Source: Vallitalea sp. (lineage in GTDB: Bacteria > Bacillota > Clostridia > Lachnospirales > Vallitaleaceae). From it: a DNA stretch of 64,000 nt. The DNA lies in contig JAOARM010000034.1 in the NCBI GenBank assembly GCA_025210515.1, positions 1 through 64,000 on the forward strand, in the 5' to 3' direction. The position numbers were made by a program, and so were the translations under genes. Position 1 is the first letter of the stretch. Every line of letters starts with the position of its first letter. Shown here piece after piece: positions 34,664 through 44,320 of this stretch. Below the pieces are notes generated by a model. The model was not told the DNA's origin and did not search any database. It was given only the letters and a program-made list of their open reading frames with translations.

Positions 34664-35836
34664 TTACTTATCCCAAATCTTAATTTTTCTTATAAAATAT
34701 AAGCATATTATTTGTGCACTACCAATAAAAAGTAAAAAATAGTTAAGAGTACGATCATGTTGAACAAATGAGAGTAATAATATAAGTATTGTTGTACTAA
34801 TTAATCTTCCAAAATCAAGCATTATTTCTTTATTAATAATATATTCTATTCTATATTCTTCTTCACCACAATAATCTAATATATTAAAAGTTGCAGAGTA
34901 TATAGGTATAAGGAAAAATGGACTAAATATCGAACTAATAATTGTATATATTACTAAAAATGTATAATTTATTTCAAATACCAGACCAATTATAGCTATG
35001 AATAGAAAAATTGCCCCAACATGCATAGATACAAGCCTTTTTTTGGGCTTTATGATCTTTTGTTCAAGTAGATTTGCTCCACATGCTATAATTGCTCCTA
35101 TAAAAGTTAGTTTACCTAGAGCAATTTCACTACCTGTAGTTTTATATATTAATATTGTAATTAGAAATATAATAACAACATCTCTTAATCCCCAAGTTAA
35201 TATTAATCTTCTAAAATTGCACCAATCGTTTGTATTCTTTTTTAATATTTTTTTAAACGCTAATTCTGTTGAATATGTCTCAGTTTTAATAAAAAAACTA
35301 ACAATTATTTGAATAATAAATAATACTAATGAAATAAAAAAAACAATATAATATCCTCTTAGATCTTGACTACTTTCAATAATATATGCGGCGGAAATAG
35401 GAGCTATTGAAGCAGTAGCACTTGCAATAGTACCGTAAAATCCATTAAATGTATCTCTATTTTTCGTAGAAGTAAAATCAAAAGTTAATACATCGAATGA
35501 AAGCCAATAAAACCCTGCTGAAATTCCAAATAATATTCCAAAAATATAGATATAATCAGTAATTGATTCTCTTAATAAGAGTATACCTGAAAAGAAAATT
35601 ATAAAGGAAAATATACCAATTCTTAGAGACCATATACCATTTTTTTTCTTAGATAACCAACCTGCTATAATAAATGTAATAGGTACAAAAATATGATGCA
35701 TCAACTGATACGATGCAATAAGTATAAAACTATTTGATTTTTTCCATAAAAAGATATTTACAAATACATTAGATAACCCCATAGCTAAAGTAAATAACCC
35801 ACTTATGACTAGAAGAATTTTAGCTTGTTTTGACAT
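34664..35836 (-). CDS. Major facilitator superfamily transporter, substrate unknown
   Basis: 390 residues with about 12 membrane segments in two halves. The loop 'STKNRDTFNGFYGTIAS' after the fourth segment is the clearest conserved patch; otherwise the sequence gives no substrate signature. I chose the internal ATG at 35836 because TGGAGG lies 7 bp before it; the ATG at 35848 overlaps that ribosome site. It lies 80 bp downstream of gshF and may share its transcript. Confidence 0.8.
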   Translation of the reverse strand: MSKQAKILLVISGLFTLAMGLSNVFVNIFLWKKSNSFILIASYQLMHHIFVPITFIIAGWLSKKKNGIWSLRIGIFSFIIFFSGILLLRESITDYIYIFGILFGISAGFYWLSFDVLTFDFTSTKNRDTFNGFYGTIASATASIAPISAAYIIESSQDLRGYYIVFFISLVLFIIQIIVSFFIKTETYSTELAFKKILKKNTNDWCNFRRLILTWGLRDVVIIFLITILIYKTTGSEIALGKLTFIGAIIACGANLLEQKIIKPKKRLVSMHVGAIFLFIAIIGLVFEINYTFLVIYTIISSIFSPFFLIPIYSATFNILDYCGEEEYRIEYIINKEIMLDFGRLISTTILILLLSFVQHDRTLNYFLLFIGSAQIICLYFIRKIKIWDK

Positions 35837-35916
35837 ATAATCCTCCATGTATATTTATTTCAATGATTAGTGTGTGCTATTTACTTAAAATTTATCTATA
35901 TAAAATTAAAAAGTTA

Positions 35917-38259
35917 TTACTCTCTAAAACCAAATAAATCTAATATTTTTGAACCAAGCTTTCTATTTTTCCCAATATAAGGATAACAATGAATGTGTAT
36001 TGCTGGATTAAAATTAAGTTCAATAATTGCGTAGTTATCTTTTGCATTTGCTTCTATGTCTTTTATCATCATATCTACGCCCACAATAGATGCAGAAACA
36101 GCTTTAGCTGACTTTATCGCTATATTTTTTAATGAGTCAGATATGTCATCTGTATAATCAATACTATCTCCGCCAGTACTTATATTGGAATTCTCTCGTA
36201 AGTAAACTAATTGATTTTTTTCTAATACAGAGTCAAAATCTAATCCTTGACTAGCTAAGAACATCTTTTCTTCAATACCTAATTTGATTTTTTGTAGAGG
36301 TTTTCTATATCCTTCTCCTCGTAATGGATCTTTATTTTTTATTGCAACTAATTCTTCTATACTACGTGTTCCATCACCTGTTACATTTGCTGGAACACGA
36401 TGTAAAACTCCTACAACTTCATTATCAATAATAAAAACTCTATATTCTTTACCTTCAATGAATTCTTCTATTAAAACTGTATCATCATTACCAAAAGCTA
36501 AGTCAAGTGCCTTATTATATTCCTCTTTTGTAAATGCGCTTTTGAATATTGTAATGCCAATACCAAAATTAGTTGAATTAGGTTTAATTACAATGGCTTT
36601 ATTCTTATATATATTATAATCATTTTTAGCTAAAGAAAGGCTATTATATGCTTTACCCATAGGTACTTTAATATCAGCTTTTTCTAATATATGTTTTGTA
36701 ACAAGTTTATTTTCCATAACTAGGACACAACTATAAGTGTCTTTTGATGTTTTAGTAGCTTGTTTAACATATTCAGTTTTATTGTTGTAAGTTAATGATA
36801 TAAAATTCTCATTTTTATCAAGTATTTCTACTTTCACTCCTCTTTTTAATGATTCAAGAATTAAAATCTGAGTTGAAAGTTCCATATCTTCATAACCAAT
36901 AAAATTAAATTCTTTGGAAATACTATCCACTCTATATTGTATTGCTTTTTCAAGATGAAAACTAATAAATCCTTGATTTTTAATTTTATCATATAATACA
37001 CAAGAATATAATTTATTATGATTATCAATCATATCATGATAGATATCTAATACATGGTTTAGATACGTTTCTCGTTCACCGATAATAGTAGTTATCTCTC
37101 TTAATTTGTTAATAATATTCGTAGATATTTTTTTAATAGAAATTAATTCTTCATTATATATAATGTCTATTTCTTTTTTTCTTCCATTGTCCGCTACTTG
37201 TAAATGGTTATGTAAAGATTCATTAAATGTTATTTCATCAAAATTATTTTCATCTAACAAAAACGCAAAAATCATAAATAAATGAACAAAGTATAGGTCT
37301 TCAAGACTTATTCCAAGTTTATATAAAGGATTAATATCTAGCAGGCGAAGTTCTAAGTATTCAATACCATATTCTTTTAGTGCACTAAGATTACCCTTAC
37401 TATTTTTAGGACGAATAACGTTATAGTATTCTTTGGAACTTATTAATTCCCCATCATTAATTAACTTTTTAATTCCATTGATATAATTGTCTAAACTATC
37501 TAGTGGAACATAGTAGTTATTAATATTTTTGTAACCACATTTACCATTACGTACAGATGCCGTATAATTACAGCTAATACCTTCTGGTATTTTATTATAA
37601 CATTTATTACAATAATCAATATATGATTCATGAATTGCAGGGCTACTTCCTAATAATCTAACAATAAACCAGCTATATTTTGTAATGTTTTTTGCGATTT
37701 TTAGATAAATACCATCTTTAAAATCTCTATAAGTAATATCACTGTTCATACATTCATGAAGTCTTTTCAAAAAACTTTCATTAAAAGAAAAATTATAATG
37801 AATTCCTGATATTAATTGTTTTTTTCTTCCATATTTATTAGCTAAATATTCTCTATATAAATTTTGATTATCTTTAATACTAGTGCTGTTAGTATAATAA
37901 GTAGCTATAGGTATTTCTTCCTCTGAAGGTAAAATAGGTGGAGTGCTTTGTGGCCACAGATATTCATTATCTAAACTAACAGAAACAATATTTTGAATAG
38001 TATCAAGAAAAGAATAGACCTCTTCTAGTGAATTTAGTGCAGGGGTTATCATTTCGATTTGACTTTCGGAAAAGTCTGTTGTTATATATGGATTAGATAA
38101 CTTGTTACCAAACGCTTTCGGATGAGGTGTAGTGGCAAGATTACCTATATCATTAACTCGTACATTTTCTTTTTCAAGCCCAAAATTACCATTAAGTAAT
38201 TCTATCACAAGATTGTTTTCTTTTATAATATGTAACAATTCTTTGTCAAAATTAAACAT
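35917..38259 (-). CDS. gshF: Bifunctional glutamate-cysteine ligase / glutathione synthetase
   Basis: 780 residues. Residues 1 to about 430 are the GshA-type glutamate-cysteine ligase ('LNGNFGLEKENVRV' at 19-32 is the conserved N-terminal segment). The rest is an ATP-grasp domain that resembles D-Ala-D-Ala ligase and adds glycine ('EFIEGKEYRVFIIDNEVVGVL', 'GVDMMIKDIE', 'IELNFNPAIHIH'). The single fused enzyme makes glutathione in the cytosol. GshF occurs mainly in lactobacilli, streptococci, listeria and some clostridia, so horizontal spread is possible; codon use here looks like its neighbours. Confidence 0.92.
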   Translation of the reverse strand: MFNFDKELLHIIKENNLVIELLNGNFGLEKENVRVNDIGNLATTPHPKAFGNKLSNPYITTDFSESQIEMITPALNSLEEVYSFLDTIQNIVSVSLDNEYLWPQSTPPILPSEEEIPIATYYTNSTSIKDNQNLYREYLANKYGRKKQLISGIHYNFSFNESFLKRLHECMNSDITYRDFKDGIYLKIAKNITKYSWFIVRLLGSSPAIHESYIDYCNKCYNKIPEGISCNYTASVRNGKCGYKNINNYYVPLDSLDNYINGIKKLINDGELISSKEYYNVIRPKNSKGNLSALKEYGIEYLELRLLDINPLYKLGISLEDLYFVHLFMIFAFLLDENNFDEITFNESLHNHLQVADNGRKKEIDIIYNEELISIKKISTNIINKLREITTIIGERETYLNHVLDIYHDMIDNHNKLYSCVLYDKIKNQGFISFHLEKAIQYRVDSISKEFNFIGYEDMELSTQILILESLKRGVKVEILDKNENFISLTYNNKTEYVKQATKTSKDTYSCVLVMENKLVTKHILEKADIKVPMGKAYNSLSLAKNDYNIYKNKAIVIKPNSTNFGIGITIFKSAFTKEEYNKALDLAFGNDDTVLIEEFIEGKEYRVFIIDNEVVGVLHRVPANVTGDGTRSIEELVAIKNKDPLRGEGYRKPLQKIKLGIEEKMFLASQGLDFDSVLEKNQLVYLRENSNISTGGDSIDYTDDISDSLKNIAIKSAKAVSASIVGVDMMIKDIEANAKDNYAIIELNFNPAIHIHCYPYIGKNRKLGSKILDLFGFRE

Positions 38260-38290
38260 GAAGTATCACTCCTCAATAACTTCAAATATT

Positions 38291-38325
38291 AAAAAACTAT
38301 CTAAGCATATTTTAGATAGTTTTTT
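38291..38325. terminator. Terminator between the NhaC-family gene and gshF
   Basis: Perfect 14-bp stem AAAAAACTATCTAA (38291-38304) with TTAGATAGTTTTTT (38312-38325), 7-nt loop. It ends the riboswitch-controlled transporter transcript. Confidence 0.85.
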
Positions 38326-38375
38326 CCATTATATAGTATATGTATGATTTTTTCTAGTATTTATTTAAAAATATT

Positions 38376-39662
38376 CTAAGTAATTTTTTTTACTTTTGGA
38401 ATTCCTAGTAAAATAGCTATTATTGCAGTAAAGCCCATTAAGTATGGATAATATAGATATTTCATGATTGAGAAAGAGGATATTCCTGCAATGCTACCTG
38501 CAAATAATAATTGTGCTCCATATGGAATAATTCCTTGGCAAAAGCATGAAAATGTATCTAATATACTAGCTACTTTACTAGGTTCTACTTCATATTTATC
38601 TCCGATATCTTTTGCAATAGGTCCTGACATAACAATGGCTATCGTATTATTAGCTGTACAGATATTTACTAAGCTTACTAATAATCCAATTCCTAATTCT
38701 GCACCTTTTTTAGTATGTATTCTTTTAGTAATAAAGTTAAGTATATAATTAATGCCTCCATTATATTTTATAATCTCTACCATTCCTCCTACTAAAAGAG
38801 AAATTATTATTATTTCTGTCATACTCATTATACCGCTTTCTATTGCTTCAAATAATCCCCATATGTCAAAAGAATTGGTTAATATACCTACAATGCCAGC
38901 GAATAAAGTTCCACTAACTAATACAATCATTACATTAATGCCAAGTAATGCAGAGATAATTACAAATAAATATGTCAAAACTTTTATAATGCTATAACTA
39001 TAATTATCTTCTAAATGTATGCTATTTCCCATATTCATTGTAATAAATATAACAAAAGTTATTACAGCAGCAGGGATTACAATTTTAAAATTCATTTTGA
39101 ATTTATCCTTCATTTGACATCCTTGAGTTTTGGTTGCAGCGATTGTTGTATCTGATATCATAGATAGATTATCACCGAACATAGCGCCACTGACTACTGC
39201 ACCAACTGCAAGCCCTATAGGAATTCCTATTTTGTCTGCTATTCCAATTGCAATAGGTACTAAAGCAATAATAGTTCCTAGAGATGTTCCTATAGATAAT
39301 GATATAAAACATCCAATTATAAATACTCCAGCTATTAAGATGTTTCCTGGTAAAATACTAAGTCCTAAATTAACTGTAGATTCTACTGCACCCATTTCTT
39401 TTGCTACACCAGCAAATGCACCAGCCAAAATAAAAATAATACACATTAATATGATATTAATGTTACCTGCTCCAGAACAGAAGATCTCAACTTTCTCATG
39501 TATTGACTTATTTCGATTCATCAAAATTGCAACAATACTAGATATCAAAAATGCCACGCTTACAGGCATTTTATAAAAATCACCAACTATAATAGATGTT
39601 ACAAGATATAGCACTAAAAAAACTGCTAAAGGTATTAGTGCTAATGGATTTGCTTTTTTCAT
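38376..39662 (-). CDS. metT: NhaC-family transporter, probable methionine importer (MetT)
   Basis: 428 residues with about 11-12 membrane segments; 'GTSLGTIIALVPIAIG', 'GAMFGDNLSMISDTTIAATKTQG' and the C-terminal 'CTANNTIAIVMSGPIAKDIG' are the conserved NhaC-superfamily motifs. Automatic labels would say Na+/H+ antiporter. A SAM-I riboswitch stands in front, and comparative genomics of the S-box regulon assigned NhaC-like MetT proteins under this control to methionine uptake. I therefore infer methionine transport driven by Na+ or H+. It is a single-gene transcript with a terminator after it. Confidence 0.8.
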   Translation of the reverse strand: MKKANPLALIPLAVFLVLYLVTSIIVGDFYKMPVSVAFLISSIVAILMNRNKSIHEKVEIFCSGAGNINIILMCIIFILAGAFAGVAKEMGAVESTVNLGLSILPGNILIAGVFIIGCFISLSIGTSLGTIIALVPIAIGIADKIGIPIGLAVGAVVSGAMFGDNLSMISDTTIAATKTQGCQMKDKFKMNFKIVIPAAVITFVIFITMNMGNSIHLEDNYSYSIIKVLTYLFVIISALLGINVMIVLVSGTLFAGIVGILTNSFDIWGLFEAIESGIMSMTEIIIISLLVGGMVEIIKYNGGINYILNFITKRIHTKKGAELGIGLLVSLVNICTANNTIAIVMSGPIAKDIGDKYEVEPSKVASILDTFSCFCQGIIPYGAQLLFAGSIAGISSFSIMKYLYYPYLMGFTAIIAILLGIPKVKKIT

Positions 39663-39707
39663 TAATAGTCCTCCTTTAAGCTATAAATATGAATATAAAT
39701 AAGAGGA

Positions 39708-39853
39708 TAAAAAAACTTCTCACTCGTAGATAAGCAAGAAGTTATTATCATTTCTTATCTATCAGGTTATACCTGCTGGAATTGGCACCACAAAACATAA
39801 TGTTTTAGGTTGCCGGGTTTCATAGGGCCAGTCCCTCCACCTCTCTGGATAAG
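39708..39853 (-). promoter_or_regulatory. SAM-I (S-box) riboswitch
   Basis: Minus-strand aptamer at 39754-39853: P1 strand CTTATC, then CAGAGAGGTGGAGGGACTGG, CCCTATGAAACCCGGCAACC, GTGGTGCCAATTCCAGC and the closing GATAAG, all the conserved S-box elements in order. The expression platform follows: AACTTCT (39714-39720) with AGAAGTT (39737-39743) and a U-run (39708-39713). TTATCTA in the terminator loop can pair with the P1 3' strand as antiterminator. High SAM should turn the transporter gene off. Confidence 0.97.
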
Positions 39854-39949
39854 ATCCATTATTAATTTTTATTTGTTGTAATAGTATTATAAGAAAAAAA
39901 TGCATATAAGTCAACATTTTTTTGCAAACTTTACATAATGTAGTTATAG

Positions 39950-41293
39950 TCAACCAAGTGAGTTCTTCATTTTATTTTTAGCTTCGTACATCTTTAGATC
40001 AGCAATATGTATAATTTGGTCTAACGTCTTACCATCATCAGGATAAGAAGCAAATCCAATACTTGGAATAATATCAATACTAATGTCATGATATCTGAAT
40101 TGTACAACAGAGTCTTTAATTATTACACTTTCTATATATTGAAGTTCGTTTAGTTGTTTACATTCAGAAACTGTAATTAAAAACTCATCTCCACCTAATC
40201 TAAAAACTTTTTTATTAGGAATGTTTATAGACTGTAGTTTTTTAGCAAATTCCATTAATACCAAATCTCCAATTTTATGTCCATAGTTATCATTGACACT
40301 TTTGAATGAATTAATATCAAGTAGATAGAAACCAATAAGTTCATTATTAAATTCAGCTCTTTTTTGAATCATATTGTAAAAATTAGCTAAATAATTCCTT
40401 GTATGTACTCCGGTTAAATAATCATTCATTACTTGATTTTTTAACTTGAATCTTGTTTGTATTAAGATAAAAAGAATTGTACCAATTAGTATACTTATTA
40501 TACTAGAAAGTATTATTGATCCGTTAATTATTACGTTATTTCTGCCCCATCCTTCTAACGGCTCAACAGCAACTAACCATTTATTATTAAGAATTTCTAT
40601 ACTCAGCTTGTTTTTGCTTCTATCAACTATATCTGCATCACCAAAAAAAGGACTATAAGGATATAAATCTTCGTTATATATAGCAATATTTAATTCTAAC
40701 TCATGAGATAAATTAGTTAATTCATTCATATATTTATCAGCATCTAAAACAATACTTATCTGTCCCCAATATACTTTTTCCACTACTATAGGTAAACGAA
40801 TTATAAATCCTCTGCCACCTTGAACTAAATTAATTGGCCCAATAAATAAAGGCTGTAGAGTGTTCTTGACTTTTAATATATCTACTTTTTGTGCAGGTAT
40901 ATTAGTTAAGTCTACACCAATGACTTTTTCATTATCAGTTTTTGGGTAATTCCATATGACTGTAGTATCTTTTATGATACCTATATTACGAATAATCCCT
41001 ATATGATTAGCTAGTAATCTATCTAAAAACTCATTTACATCATCTTCTGACATAGTTGGATTAATTTCAAAATATGCAAGATAACCTTTTAATAAATTGG
41101 TATTTTCATTAAGTTTTGCTTCTGCACTAGATTTGAATTGAATGAATTTTTCAAGAACGGAAATCTGCTCTTTTTCTTTTTGCCGATTTGCTACAGTATG
41201 GATACTAAGATAAAAAATACTAATAAGTAGAACACTTGTCAGTATACCTATACAAATGGAATATAGATATTGTTGTAATATCTTATATTTCAT
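39950..41293 (-). CDS. Membrane diguanylate cyclase (CHASE-like sensor plus GGDEF)
   Basis: 447 residues. Membrane segments at about 12-33 and 255-278 enclose an extracellular sensor domain resembling CHASE. The GGDEF domain (about 290-445) has an intact 'RLGGDEF' active site, so it should make c-di-GMP from two GTP. No allosteric RxxD I-site is evident immediately before the motif. c-di-GMP commonly controls type IV pili in clostridia, and this window encodes a pilus operon, but no direct link is visible. Confidence 0.88.
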   Translation of the reverse strand: MKYKILQQYLYSICIGILTSVLLISIFYLSIHTVANRQKEKEQISVLEKFIQFKSSAEAKLNENTNLLKGYLAYFEINPTMSEDDVNEFLDRLLANHIGIIRNIGIIKDTTVIWNYPKTDNEKVIGVDLTNIPAQKVDILKVKNTLQPLFIGPINLVQGGRGFIIRLPIVVEKVYWGQISIVLDADKYMNELTNLSHELELNIAIYNEDLYPYSPFFGDADIVDRSKNKLSIEILNNKWLVAVEPLEGWGRNNVIINGSIILSSIISILIGTILFILIQTRFKLKNQVMNDYLTGVHTRNYLANFYNMIQKRAEFNNELIGFYLLDINSFKSVNDNYGHKIGDLVLMEFAKKLQSINIPNKKVFRLGGDEFLITVSECKQLNELQYIESVIIKDSVVQFRYHDISIDIIPSIGFASYPDDGKTLDQIIHIADLKMYEAKNKMKNSLG

Positions 41294-41490
41294 AACCTCC
41301 CTCCTTTATTAAGCGAATTATATAATTTGTCATATTATGTGATTAGGAGGATAATTGACAATTACATTTATGTAACTATACCTATCTTATACTATATATA
41401 TTAACATAATTTCCTATCCAGTACAATAAACAATTGGAATGAATCTAATACTAACAAATAAATCAAAATCATTTTTAATAAAATGCTATA

Positions 41491-42534
41491 CTAATAAGTT
41501 AGTTTTTCAATTTCATCAAACATTCTATTCTTATTAATAATCTGAATATAGTTATCATAAGTAGTGCTAGTACGGCTGTGACCTAATATATCACTTACAA
41601 TTCTTACTGGTACACCACTATCTAACAGATATGTTGCAAAAGTATGTCTTAAACTATGAGGTGTAATTTTCTTATCTATGTTTCTATGAATATTAACTTG
41701 TGAACGCTCTAGTATGTCTTTAATTATTATAGTTATTCTTCTAGTTGATATAGGTAAATCATTATTGTTTCTATATAATGAAGGAAACATATATACACTA
41801 TTATATATTCTATCATTAAGAGAAACATTTTCAGTGATACATGTTTTTTCTAGTCTTTCAACTGCTGTTTTGTATTTGAAATATTCAAACATTAATTTGC
41901 TATTAAGAGGAACCCATCTTGTTTTATTTCCTTTACCTGTAACCGTTAGTAGCTTGCTTTCTAGATTAATATCATCCCACATAACTTTTGCAGTTTCTGA
42001 TATTCTTAAACCAGTATAAATAAAAAGGTTAAACAAAAATCTATTTCTGATTTTATAATACATATTATAGTATTTATCTTCTGTATTAGCATAAGTCTTA
42101 TTATTTTCAAGAGAAATATCCTGATCTAAAAATTTTAGGATTTTGTCTATTTCGTCTTTTTTCAGAATTGGTTTATCTTTTGTTTTATCAATTTTGAGAC
42201 TTTTTAATTTGTGTGTGACGCTTATATTAATTAATTCTTCTTCATTAGCGTATTTGAATAATCCAGTTAATGTATTTCTTTTAGCATTAATACTTCTAGT
42301 TTGATAGTTATATTTATCACTATCGAGATATTGAAGAAAATCATCTATAATTTCTTTTATGACATCTTCTTGTATATATTTACTTCCTCTTGTTTCTATT
42401 ATAAAATTCAGAAATTGGTTTAAAGTTACTTTGTAATTTTTAATTGTAGTTTTTGATAATCTATTAATTTTAAGATGATTTATATATTTTTCTATTACAA
42501 TCGTCATATCTATTATATTTGGTTCAATAAACAT
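41491..42534 (-). CDS. Tyrosine recombinase, XerC/XerD-like (second copy)
   Basis: 347 residues. N-terminal SAM-like domain (about 12-110) and catalytic domain with Arg in '[12 protein letters not shown]', Lys in '[12 protein letters not shown]', His/Arg in '[11 protein letters not shown]', His in 'LGHSRTS' and Tyr in 'TTYDNYIQI'. It is clearly different from the recombinase at 674-1741. It is transcribed alone, with no excisionase, repressor or cargo genes. The region in front of it holds repeated GTTCGTATA elements that could be its binding sites. Confidence 0.85.
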   Translation of the reverse strand: MFIEPNIIDMTIVIEKYINHLKINRLSKTTIKNYKVTLNQFLNFIIETRGSKYIQEDVIKEIIDDFLQYLDSDKYNYQTRSINAKRNTLTGLFKYANEEELINISVTHKLKSLKIDKTKDKPILKKDEIDKILKFLDQDISLENNKTYANTEDKYYNMYYKIRNRFLFNLFIYTGLRISETAKVMWDDINLESKLLTVTGKGNKTRWVPLNSKLMFEYFKYKTAVERLEKTCITENVSLNDRIYNSVYMFPSLYRNNNDLPISTRRITIIIKDILERSQVNIHRNIDKKITPHSLRHTFATYLLDSGVPVRIVSDILGHSRTSTTYDNYIQIINKNRMFDEIEKLTY

Positions 42535-42907
42535 TTTCTAGTCTCCTTACTTAATATCATTCATCACATAGTTTACATAATAAATTTATTGTCTACCACC
42601 TATTTCATAGGGGTAATATAACATACACTTTAATTATTACTTCCTAAAATTACCTGTTCGTATAGTAAATATTATATGAACTATACCTATTATGCTCAAC
42701 ATGGCTTATTTACTGGGTTTTATGTAATTAATATAGTTGTTATATTCATATAATACACCAAGTTCGTATATTTTACAAGGGCGAGTTCGTATATTTTGCA
42801 TAAAATATATAAAAATACCAATATTTAATTCTAATGACTACTTATATGTTAATCTAGTTATTAGTAATTAATATATTGGCTTTTATTATATAGTATATAC
42901 TTTTTAA
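42535..42907. other. Gene-free region with GTTCGTATA repeats upstream of the recombinase
   Basis: AGTTCGTATATTTT(A/G)CA occurs twice in direct orientation (42761-42777 and 42784-42800), 16 of 17 identical with a 23-bp period. A further GTTCGTATA at 42656 faces TATATGAAC to form an imperfect inverted repeat ending at 42681. No gene is credible here. These may be recombinase-binding sites or an operator for the recombinase gene. Confidence 0.7.
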
Positions 42908-43825
42908 TTAATTATTGGCTAGTTTATTAAGTAAGCTTTTAAAGTAATTTGGAAGAGGTGCTTCAAACTCCATATATTCATTTGTTGAAGGATGAACAAA
43001 TCCTAATACTCTTGCATGAAGAGCTTGTCCCTTTAACTTAAATCTATCAGTTTTAGGACCGTATACAGGGTCACCAAGCAATGGATGATTAATGCTTGTC
43101 ATATGAACTCTTATCTGATGTGTTCTTCCTGTTTCTAATTGTAATTCAACATAAGTATATTGTTTCATTCTATCTATAACTTTATAATGTGTTATAGCTT
43201 CTTTTCCATTAGTATAATTTATTGCCATTTGTTTTCTATTAATTTTATGGCGACCTATTGGAGCATTAATTACTCCTTCGTCTTCTTTAACATTATTATA
43301 TACAATTGCATTATATTTTCTTGTTATTGAATGTTCTTTTAATTGCTTTGCTATACATGAATGAGCCTTATCATTTTTACATATTATTAATACTCCTGAA
43401 GTATCTTTATCAATACGATGTACAATACCTGGTCGCATTACTCCATTAATTCCTGATAAATCTTCTTTACAGTGATACATTATTGCATTAACTAGTGTTC
43501 CTGTATAATGTCCTGGTGCAGGATGAACTACCATACCTTGTGGTTTATTTACAAGTAATACATCTTTGTCTTCATATATAATATCAATAGGTATGTTCTC
43601 TGCTAATATATCTATTTCTTTTGGCTTTGGTATTGTAATCTCTAATATATCTGATTGTCTTAATTTATAGTTAGCTTTAACACTTTTATTATTAACTATA
43701 AGTTGATTATCTTTAATTAATTTTTGAACAAATGATCTTGAGCAATTAGGTAATAGTTCGGATATGTATTTATCAACTCTTTTACCTATATTATCTGTGT
43801 CAATAGTATAAGTATATGACTCCAT
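42908..43825 (-). CDS. rluD: 23S rRNA pseudouridine synthase, RluD type
   Basis: 305 residues. An N-terminal S4 RNA-binding domain (about 13-75) and a RluA-family catalytic domain with the essential Asp in 'GIVHRIDKDTSGVLI' (about 130-144). RluD modifies helix 69 of 23S rRNA; the Firmicute homologue is often called YlyB. The start overlaps the lspA stop as TAATG, the same pairing as in Bacillus. Confidence 0.9.
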   Translation of the reverse strand: MESYTYTIDTDNIGKRVDKYISELLPNCSRSFVQKLIKDNQLIVNNKSVKANYKLRQSDILEITIPKPKEIDILAENIPIDIIYEDKDVLLVNKPQGMVVHPAPGHYTGTLVNAIMYHCKEDLSGINGVMRPGIVHRIDKDTSGVLIICKNDKAHSCIAKQLKEHSITRKYNAIVYNNVKEDEGVINAPIGRHKINRKQMAINYTNGKEAITHYKVIDRMKQYTYVELQLETGRTHQIRVHMTSINHPLLGDPVYGPKTDRFKLKGQALHARVLGFVHPSTNEYMEFEAPLPNYFKSLLNKLANN

Positions 43826-44310
43826 TATTTTGTACTCCTATTCTTAAAACCGAACTCTTCTTCTTTATACTTAAATAGCATTAATATAATAAGCAAAAAC
43901 GCTCCTACTACAACATAACAATCTGCTACATTAAATACAGGAAAATCTATAAGTTTAAAATATAGCATATCAACTACATATCCAAATCTTATACGATCAA
44001 TAAAATTTCCCAGTGCTCCTGCAATAAATAAAACTAGAGTAAATCTCATATCATTATATCTTTTGCTTTTTGGAAGTTTAATATAATAGTATATTATTGT
44101 TATAACAATAATTGTAGTTAATATAATAAAAAACCATCTTTTATCTTGTAATATTCCAAATGCAGCTCCGGGGTTTTTTACATAAGACAACTCAAATATA
44201 TTTTTAATCAATGGTATTGAAGTACCTTCATTAATATTTATCACTGTCAAATACTTTGTAAATTGATCTAAAGATACAAGTAGTATGACACTTATTAACA
44301 TAATTATCAT
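43825..44310 (-). CDS. lspA: Lipoprotein signal peptidase
   Basis: 161 residues with four membrane segments. Catalytic aspartates lie in 'GNFIDRI' and 'FNVADCYV', and 'NPGAAFG' is the conserved third motif. It cleaves prolipoprotein signal peptides after lipidation, for example that of the metal-binding lipoprotein at 10-11 kb. It lies 10 bp after aroB and is coupled to rluD. Confidence 0.95.
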   Translation of the reverse strand: MIIMLISVILLVSLDQFTKYLTVININEGTSIPLIKNIFELSYVKNPGAAFGILQDKRWFFIILTTIIVITIIYYYIKLPKSKRYNDMRFTLVLFIAGALGNFIDRIRFGYVVDMLYFKLIDFPVFNVADCYVVVGAFLLIILMLFKYKEEEFGFKNRSTK

Positions 44311-44320
44311 AGTAATCTCC

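Noticed and set aside
39762..39953. 63-codon frame on the minus strand
   Set aside because: It lies entirely across the SAM-I riboswitch, whose conserved RNA elements explain the sequence.
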